Assembly: GCF_003086295.3 (NCBI RefSeq)
Contig: NC_092043.1
Coordinates: forward strand, 46,652,598 to 46,716,597
DNA from: Arachis hypogaea
Lineage: Eukaryota; Streptophyta; Magnoliopsida; Fabales; Fabaceae
DNA: 64,000 nt
Reading direction: 5' to 3'
Positions 57,110-64,000 of the stretch are shown here, in pieces (position 1 is the first letter of the stretch; each line of letters starts with the position of its first letter). The translations under genes were made by a program, and so were the position numbers. The notes under the pieces are model-generated. The model saw nothing but the letters and a program-made list of their open reading frames with translations. It was not told where the DNA came from and ran no database searches.

Positions 57110-57925
57110 GTATCCGAAAATTTTTGGCGTTAATAAAAGAGACTATGAGAGATGTGAAAGACAATAATTTTTCGAAGATTTAAAATTTGACAAAAAAGCA
57201 CAAACTAATAAAAGAAGACCCTTGAGAGATGTGAAAGACAATTTAAAATTTGACAAAAACGCATAAACATGAAAGCTTAACGTTAGAGTGAATAGAAAAC
57301 GTTGATCTGACAATTGGAAGAGCTTCCGGCAAGGAAGAGAGCTTGCAGCTACGACAATGGCATTTTCGCATCTCGTTCTCTATCAATCTTGTATCCCACC
57401 TGTTATTTGTCTTTCTCTCTTCCTCTCTAGCTTGAAGAGAAGACTCAGAGAAATAGAGGAGAGAAGAGAAGGTCAAGCTCACTCTGGCTCCTCACGTTCT
57501 GTTGTTGTGTCGAAGGTGGCAGTTCCAACTGGCTCTAGGGGCGGCGATAGTATATGACAGCAACGATGGGACAGCTCCCTCCTTCCTCCTCTATTGTGCC
57601 TTCCCAGCGTCCCTGTCAAGGTTATCTTCGGGCTTCCTCCCCCTGCAACCACGACAACAACAGTGACAGTGAGCAGCAGTCCTCCCTTTGCTGGCGCCCT
57701 CTTCTTCCGCTTCTCTCCTTGTCGGAAACGCCAGTGAAACTCTGTCATTATCACTGAAACTCTTTCGATTGCTATATCAGTATTTTTCGTTTATTGTGAC
57801 ATCACACTTTTATATTTGGATGTTTTTGTCAAATTTTAAGATCTTGGAAGTTATTTTGTCTTTTGCATTTTTTAGAGTCTTTTTTCTCAAAGTTAAAATC
57901 TTTCGAAAACCAATTTGATTGTTTA
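57110..57925. repeat. Second GC-rich island with inverted AT-rich edges
   Basis: The left edge (TTTAAAATTTGACAAAAA, twice, at 57178-57196 and 57242-57259, with GAGATGTGAAAGACAA) matches in inverted form the right edge near 57825-57900 (TTTTTGTCAAATTTTAAGAT, TTTTGTCTTTTGCATT). The core 57290-57740 is GC-richer with open frames on both strands and no domain. Same plan as 52488-53595. No target duplication settled. Confidence 0.5.
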
Positions 57926-59977
57926 CCCTAGAAATAATTTTTGAGTTACTGAAGCTGAATTTGAATAATTTCTTAAACAATTAGTTTCTAGCTCTTGCAT
58001 CAGATTTGATTTTGTAAATTAAATAAAGATTTAAATTATCTAAGCCCTTTTTTTGAAAGTTAAAACAAATGCACGGGGTTAATTGAGAAATGATCACCTG
58101 ATCGATCAAATTCGAGATAAAATTTAGTTGTAAAAAAATCTGTTAAGACCAGAAAAATTGAGTAAAAAGTCTATAAATTAATCATAGTGACTTAGTTTTT
58201 AAACACTTAATTGTTTTAAATAAAAAAATATTTTTTTAATTATTAAATTCTTTAAAAGTATATATATTATATATATTATTTATATCTTATTTAATTTCAA
58301 CTGAATTTTAATTGAATTTTTTAATTTTTAAATTTCTTACTTTATGTTTTCAAAACCTTGGGTATATCATACAAGCAAACGTTGTACAGTTTGTCGTCCC
58401 TCTTGTGGCATTACCCAGTTCTCCTCTGGGTTCTCTCTACGCCACCAGATTAAAGTAATCCTTATCACACTCCCAATCCTCTTCTCTCTACGCCACTTGA
58501 TTTAAGTAATTCTTTGCACATATATGTAAGCTGTGGTTTCTGCAGTTGTTAAGATGTTCCTAATCACTTTTAATAGTAAAAATCCTATAAAAACCTCGTG
58601 TTTGGCGACTAAGGTAGTCCTAATGTTTGCTGCAACAACTAAGGATTTCCAATTCAAATTTCCAATCCGTTTCACACACTTAAATTTCCAGCATAGCCGA
58701 AAGACACTCGTAATCTAATCTGGTTTACCCAACTACAATTTAGAGAATTAAGGTAACAACTATTGACCGAGAGCCAGAGCAGCTCACTTTTAAGTTGGTT
58801 TCATGTAATGCCAGGATTTTTTTTTAAATAAATTAACAAAAAAAAATGATTCTGATTTAGATTTACGATTTGAGTAGAAACAAATAAATCGTAGGACAGA
58901 TCCACGAATTGCGAACAAAATTTTTACACCTATCATGAAACACAATAATGATTTACCAAATGTAAATTGCAGATATAAACATTTATCACATAAAATCGGC
59001 TATTTAATATAAACATGTTAAAACTTAAACTGATCTTTTATATGTTAAAAACTATTTTTTTTTTATATAAGCCAATTTAAATTTATTTTTAAAATTAGAA
59101 CTGGTTTTATTTTTGTGAACGGTTCTAAACTGGTGTATTAAATTATAAATTTGATTTAAAACCAGTTTACTGTATAAGAAAATGGTTTGATGCAATTTCT
59201 AAACTATTTAAAATAGTTTAATGTAGTTTTATGAAAGAACTATACCATAAACATCCCTAATCACAAACAAACAATTGGCATAAGCACCGGCAATTAAGTT
59301 AAGCATAAATGTTCTTTCTTGAACTATGCCACTACCAGAAAAATTCAAAGAAAACTAGGAACTATTGAATCAACAGCAGTTAAATTTAAATTTAACATTA
59401 CAACTTTTTATCACTCAATTCTAATTCAAGTGACAGAATCCCATTTTACATTCTGATACTACAAATTCAAAATAAATGTAAACTTAAAATAATTTCTGCC
59501 TCATTGTCAATCCTTAGCCAGTTATCCAGGTATAGTTCACTGAAATTAACATGGGTTCTTATTCAAAAATTGAAATATTTCCAGTTAGAGAGCATTAAAA
59601 CCAAGAAAAAAATTAATAATTATAAGATTGAGATTGGCATCTATAACTATACAACTCAGTTCAGGCAATGGCATCCAATTTCTCTTACAAAATTCCATTA
59701 TTAACAATTTCTAGTAATGGCATCCAACTTATCTTACAAAATTTCCATTAGTGCTTCAATCCAAATCCAAGTGTACAGAGGGACCAATATTGACCAACAT
59801 AACTAATATCATCCATATTCTTTCACATACACAGTCATCGACTCATGGTCTCATTCGATCTGAAGATAAAATTATGGTAGAGTTCTTTCATAGATACTTT
59901 GCTTAAACAAAGAGGTAGTTGGCTTTCAAATTAACGACTCAGCAATCTTAAAAAAAATAGAAACAATGTCAACAATG
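57926..59977. other. Intergenic region
   Basis: About 2 kb without a gene. A two-copy repeat of a TTCTCTCTACGCCAC block lies at about 58431-58505. The stretch 58136-58360 resembles 41449-41750 (shared ATTAAAAATTGAATTTTAATTG-type wording), so it may be another dispersed repeat. Confidence 0.45.
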
Positions 59978-59988
59978 TGCACGTCAAT

Positions 59989-60178
59989 AGCCTGGGGGAT
60001 GCGGTTGAGTGGAAGGAACCCATTCTCCCTTTACCAAATGTCAAGGGCTTGAATCTCACCTTAAGTATGAAACAACTTCAAAACTCTAGACCAATTGTCC
60101 CACTCATCGAGGTGACCACAAGCTTGACCATGGATAAGCCAGTTGTGAAAAAAAAAAAAAAAAGAAAGAAAGAAAAAA
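59989..60178 (+). mobile_element. tRNA-derived SINE
   Basis: 190 bp with a pol III-like A box (GCGGTTGAGTGG, 60001-60012), a B-box-like GGGCTTGAATCTCACC (60045-60060), and an A-rich tail with GAAA units (60147-60178). Flanks TGCACGTCAAT (59978-59988) and TGCACATCAAT (60179-60189) match at 10 of 11 bases, a target duplication as left by LINE-driven insertion. Plant SINEs have this build. Confidence 0.8.
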
Positions 60179-60189
60179 TGCACATCAAT

Positions 60190-61734
60190 TCAATACGTTA
60201 ATTAGACTCGAGCATTACAATGAATCAATGAACATACAAGGTTAGGTGCAATAACAAAGTATTTGCACTCAGGTGACGATCGAGATTTGAGCTTGGAAGC
60301 GATTGTCCGGAACTCTTAGCTGCATTGAAGATCAAAGAGAAACAACCGAGAGTAATGTAAACGGAATGAGACCCTACCATAACGACAAATGAAAATCCAA
60401 ACCAAGTGGATCAGCACACACTATGGGGTGAGATTGTTTTACATTGGAATAGCAATTAGAGAAGTTAAGCTGCGTCCAGCAATTGAAGCTAACCTGGCAC
60501 GCATGCCACCGCCCCCCCGCGGGGGAGCTCAAAGCAAGGGGGGGGGGGGGAATTCATATCTACTATATACAGTTTGTACTGATTTCACCAAAAAGTTTGA
60601 CCACAAACATCCAAGCAGATGCTGCGCGCCTCAACACATGTAAGGAAGAACCAACTAGCTCTAGGTTTGAGTGGCATTTCGCCCTTAACCACAGCTCATC
60701 AGCTGAATAAAATAATATAAATAAAATAACAGTGTAAATGCTAACTTGTATGTTCCAACAAAGTAGATAGCGATCTTCCACATTCTATATTCCAGATTCA
60801 AGTTCAACACAGCTGTTTCAAATTCAAGCATGCCCATGAGAAATGTAGCCACACACAAGAAAGCAAAAATTATGATTTCGACAAATTGATGGAGCATCCA
60901 GCTACCAGAAATAAGATATCATGTAACATCCTACCATCTTACCTACATTTCAGTTGACAGGACCGTCTCCACTCACATAGCAAGATAATCAATCTAAAAA
61001 CCAAGCAAATACAAGAAATGAAGTGCCATATTTGAGTAAGAGCACTACAAGATAATCTTTCAATTGATGCTTATGTCAGCAGCATTATGAAAGTTAACGT
61101 TCTCATGAACATGTCAATTCTATGCATACCTGAAATATACTATACTATTTCAAAGGCAGAGAAGCAACCATAGAAATTCCTTATCTTGGAAGGAAAATTA
61201 TTGGTAGATGTCACCGATTAATTGCGGAGTGAAAAGTAGCAAACCTAACATCATGTTTAGCCATTGGAAGCAGGGCAAAGCCTCCCACACTGGCCCTGGA
61301 AAATGTAGCTGATTCATCAATAATATTCACAGTGGAAAAATTGATGCAAATAGGGAGCTGATAAGCTCATCCATCCAAATTAAGCATAACTATAGACTTG
61401 AAGTTGTGCAATTACAAGCTTTAACTAAGTTTTCAAGGTCTCAAGTCATTAACAATTGTTTCGCAATGAAATAATATACAAGAGAACAGGAAGTAAATGA
61501 ACAGTTGAAGGCGACAAATCATAGCAATTGAGGAAATCCACAACTTTTAATGTTGAAAACAATAACAAGAACATCAAAACACCCACAAAAATACAAAAAG
61601 GTTGGCTCCATAATTTGATATACTCATAATGATTATTATTATTAATACAGAAAGATTAACAATCAGGATCTAATGCTGTACATTTAAACAGTTAAAAGTA
61701 AAAAATTCTAACATGACATCCCTTGTATGAATAT
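60190..61734. other. Intergenic region, including a G/C-run patch
   Basis: About 1.5 kb with no gene recognised. At 60510-60552 an abrupt patch of C7, a CCCCCGCGGGGG palindrome and a G12 run ending in GGAATTC stands out in AT-rich DNA. The right part includes the probable 3' UTR of the minus-strand gene that ends at 61735. Confidence 0.5.
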
Positions 61735-63184
61735 CTAAAAATTCTGACCAACTGAAGCTAAGTTCTTTATCTCCATCAAATGTTCATCATTAGAAATATG
61801 TAGTGATATACGAAGATTAGTCAATAACTCTTCTTGTTCCCAACTTAAAGAACCAGAAGCATATATTGCCTCTAGAGTACTGCGATAGGCATGCAACTCT
61901 ACCCTATGAATTCCTTCTGCTACATCCTCCTCAGGAGAAATTGGACACCCTTTATCCAAATCTCCAACATTTAAAGACTCTGCGTCACTAGAAAGGGTAT
62001 CTTCATCATGGCAAGAACCTGCTAACATATTACTGGAACTTCTACTTGTACTACTACCTATCACACTACAACTGCCAACAGAACTCAGATCATTACAAGA
62101 ATAATCTGGCTCCGCAATTCTTTCAAAATAACATGTTGTGACATGGGGAGGTTTCTTCCATGTTTCACAATATTGGTTGGTACCATTAATAATGGAATCA
62201 TACATGCATTTTTCACCCATTTTATTTTGTGGGTAAGCAATAACATCTACCTTTTGGGCTGTCGGAACCACTTTGGATCTTTCATACTCAGTCTTATTTA
62301 TAACAGCCCTCATCTTTTTGGGATAAGCATCAACAGCAGAATTACCATATGGAGACAGTCTCTTCAGTCCTGTAGATGAAGCTGCAAAAGGCTTGTAGAG
62401 AGCATTAGCATTTGTACTTGAGAAACAATCACTTCTATCTTGCTGACTTTTTCTGGTACCAGGTTGTTGAACTTCATGCATCACCTTATAACTGTTTGAA
62501 ATCAAATTGCAGCTAGACTTCCCACCTCCCGAATTACCAAGATCCTGGAACAAGCATAAAAGAACATAAGGACAAGGCATCCCAAAAAAATTCACAGGAA
62601 CCATGGAATAAAAACGATCTCAACTCTCAAACAATATCAATTACATAAATAGAAGTTTAAAACTATTTAAAAGGATTAGAAGATACAATCTAACAAGTAA
62701 AATAGGCCTCTCAGAGAATATAGCTAGTTAGGATAAAATAAACAATAAAATAAGAAAATTTGAATTTACATATATAAAAAGGTACCTGTTGATTAATGAT
62801 CCATTGATCATTTATCCATGATTGCCGCACCCTCATGCCATCTTTGTGAACCTTCATCTGCTTGCAAGATGACAAGCACCTTACCAGGTAGAAATCCCGA
62901 CCTAGGACCTTCAAAACAGTAGCCACTTTCCAAGAACCAGCATCGTAAACCTCCACAATATCACAAGCTTTCCAGCTCTCAACACCTTCAATAAGAGGGG
63001 GGCAGGGCCTGATGGCCTTCCTTTGAATTCTCTGCACACCTGCCTCACTTGTCACAGTAGAGCACTCGTACTGGACGCTGTAAGTTCGCCCATTACCAGA
63101 GATAATTTGAGCACATCGAAATTCGACACATGGCCCCTCAGTGCTGGCAAGAACCTCCACTTTACTTCCCTTTTTTAATCTCAT
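61735..63184 (-). CDS. Agenet (Tudor-like) and ENT domain protein, At4g32440-like
   Basis: Two coding exons, 62786-63184 and 61735-62544, total 1,209 bases, 402 residues. The N-terminal half has two Agenet units, starting MRLKKGSKVEVLASTEGPCV and SWKACDIVEVYDAGSWKVAT; Agenet folds are plant Tudor-like readers, often of histone marks. A serine-rich linker follows. The C terminus (ELHAYRSTLEAIYASGSLSW, then EELLTNLRISLHISNDEH) fits the ENT domain named from EMSY. That order, Agenet first and ENT last, is the reverse of the EMSY-like proteins and matches a small plant group often labelled Tudor-like RNA-binding. A likely chromatin role is inference. The upstream AG at 63214 shows that the start codon lies in the second transcript exon. 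No breaks. Confidence 0.88.
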
Positions 63185-63213
63185 GGTGTTTGTTTCACAA
63201 TTCAAACTCAAAC

Positions 63214-63433
63214 CTGTGACATTAAAGAACATTTGTTTTTATTAGCACCATAAATAAATAAAAGTCTGTGCACTTGTTTGATGCATTATTTAAAGGATTA
63301 TCACCGATTTTCTTATCATGTTTGACTGCATAAAAAATCATCAAAAACACTTTTCAGCTATGAAAAAGCAATCACAATTCATCAAACAAAATGATAGATC
63401 GATCGAATGAAACCATAGATTCCAAAAACAATC

Positions 63434-63488
<55 letters not shown>

Positions 63489-63806
63489 TCCACTACAATC
63501 TATAATCAACAAACGCTAACATACACTGAATCAAATTCGAACAACTTGGCCACAGTGAAACACACAAAATCAATCAAAATAAATAAAATACCGAAAATCT
63601 AAACATGAGGATAAAACCACATTTACGAATGCAAACTACACAAATACTCTACATGTAATCGGCGAATATTTAAAATAAATAAATTGGTAAATGAAATTAA
63701 AAATTCATGCAAGAAGCTACTGCGAATCGAAATAACAATATTAATCAAAATCGAAAATAAAACATAAGTATAAAAAGTGTAATCAACCGAAGAAGATCAT
63801 GCTGAC
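63214..63806 (-). other. Probable 5'-UTR intron of the Agenet-ENT gene
   Basis: Minus strand donor CAAG/GTCAGC at 63801-63806 and acceptor TCACAG/GTTTG at 63214-63219 would join a non-coding first exon (from about 63807 upward) to the exon with the ATG. It holds an (AAT)n tract at 63434-63488. No in-frame start upstream. Confidence 0.6.
63434..63488. repeat. (AAT)n microsatellite
   Basis: About 18 AAT units without interruption, within the 5'-UTR intron. Confidence 0.95.
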
Positions 63807-64000
63807 CTTGATCGACGATTAACTTGGTGAAATTGATAATAAGCTTTGAATTAAGCGATGAAGAAATCGCTATGGCTGTTTGGAAGCGAAGAATGAATGG
63901 AAATTTGGGAATTGGAAGAACGTAGAAAATAAGGTTTTCTGAAAAATAAAGAGAAACAATAATAATGAAAATAATGAAGGAATGAGGATTTCAAGAAAGA

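Noticed and set aside
57357..57757. Short frames on both strands in the second GC-rich island
   Set aside because: No recognisable domain; composition effect.
1..64000. CRISPR arrays, operons, ribosome-binding sites, bacterial or organelle insertions
   Set aside because: Spliced plant nuclear genes and plant transposons throughout. No regularly spaced repeat array and no prokaryote-like gene packing was seen.
1..64000. tRNA, rRNA and snoRNA genes
   Set aside because: No cloverleaf or conserved rRNA stretch was recognised by eye; the only pol III-like boxes belong to the SINE at 59989.

Overview
The window is plant nuclear DNA from a dicot. Genes have short AT-rich introns with GT-AG (and a few GC-AG) borders. 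Intergenic DNA is very AT-rich and packed with transposons of plant families: a Tat-type Ty3 element, Mutator-like elements, Copia and LINE remnants, a SINE and MITEs. The style of the repeats resembles legume DNA, peanut (Arachis) in particular, but that is inference from general familiarity and no search was run.

Gene layout: (1) 1-2432, the 3' part of a BOR4-type borate exporter gene (+), cut by the window edge. (2) 3520-4737, an intact single-exon F-box gene. (3) 7464-10888, a complete 12-exon BOR4-type paralogue; with gene 1 it forms a direct tandem pair split by the F-box gene. (4) 12476-18362 (-), a complete 12-exon AKT1-like Shaker K+ channel gene, convergent with the second BOR gene. 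(5) 33042-34211, an F-box pseudogene. (6) 37640-42877, a three-exon cell-wall DUF642 gene with MITE-laden introns. (7) 54564-56820, a complete eight-exon Ran GTPase gene. (8) 61735-63184 (-), an Agenet (Tudor-like) plus ENT-domain gene with a 5'-UTR intron. Exon joins were worked out by hand; every join keeps the reading frame and gives a protein of family-typical length.

Mobile DNA: 19188-27816 is an 8.6-kb Tat-lineage Ty3 LTR retrotransposon lying on the minus strand. Its LTRs are 382 bp each and differ at 8 sites. The gag-protease-pol chain is broken in at least two places, yet a 542-codon antisense gene with two clean introns remains fully open. Mutator-like elements recur: 29835-32788 (TIRs of about 517 bp, 9-bp TSD), 45837-49726 (TIRs of about 438 bp, 10-bp TSD, a transposase remnant and a GRF zinc-finger gene that starts inside a TIR), 39975-40936 (a near-complete hairpin, 9-bp TSD) and two small MITEs with imperfect 9-bp TSDs in the DUF642 introns. 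A LINE ORF1 remnant, a LINE RNase H remnant, a deleted Copia copy, a SINE with an 11-bp TSD and two GC-rich islands with inverted AT-rich edges complete the list.

The ordinary genes are boron export, K+ uptake, nuclear transport and cell-wall genes. They show no sign of forming one pathway. The least ordinary material is the intact antisense gene inside the otherwise broken retrotransposon, and the gene-carrying Mutator-like element. No wholly new system is evident.
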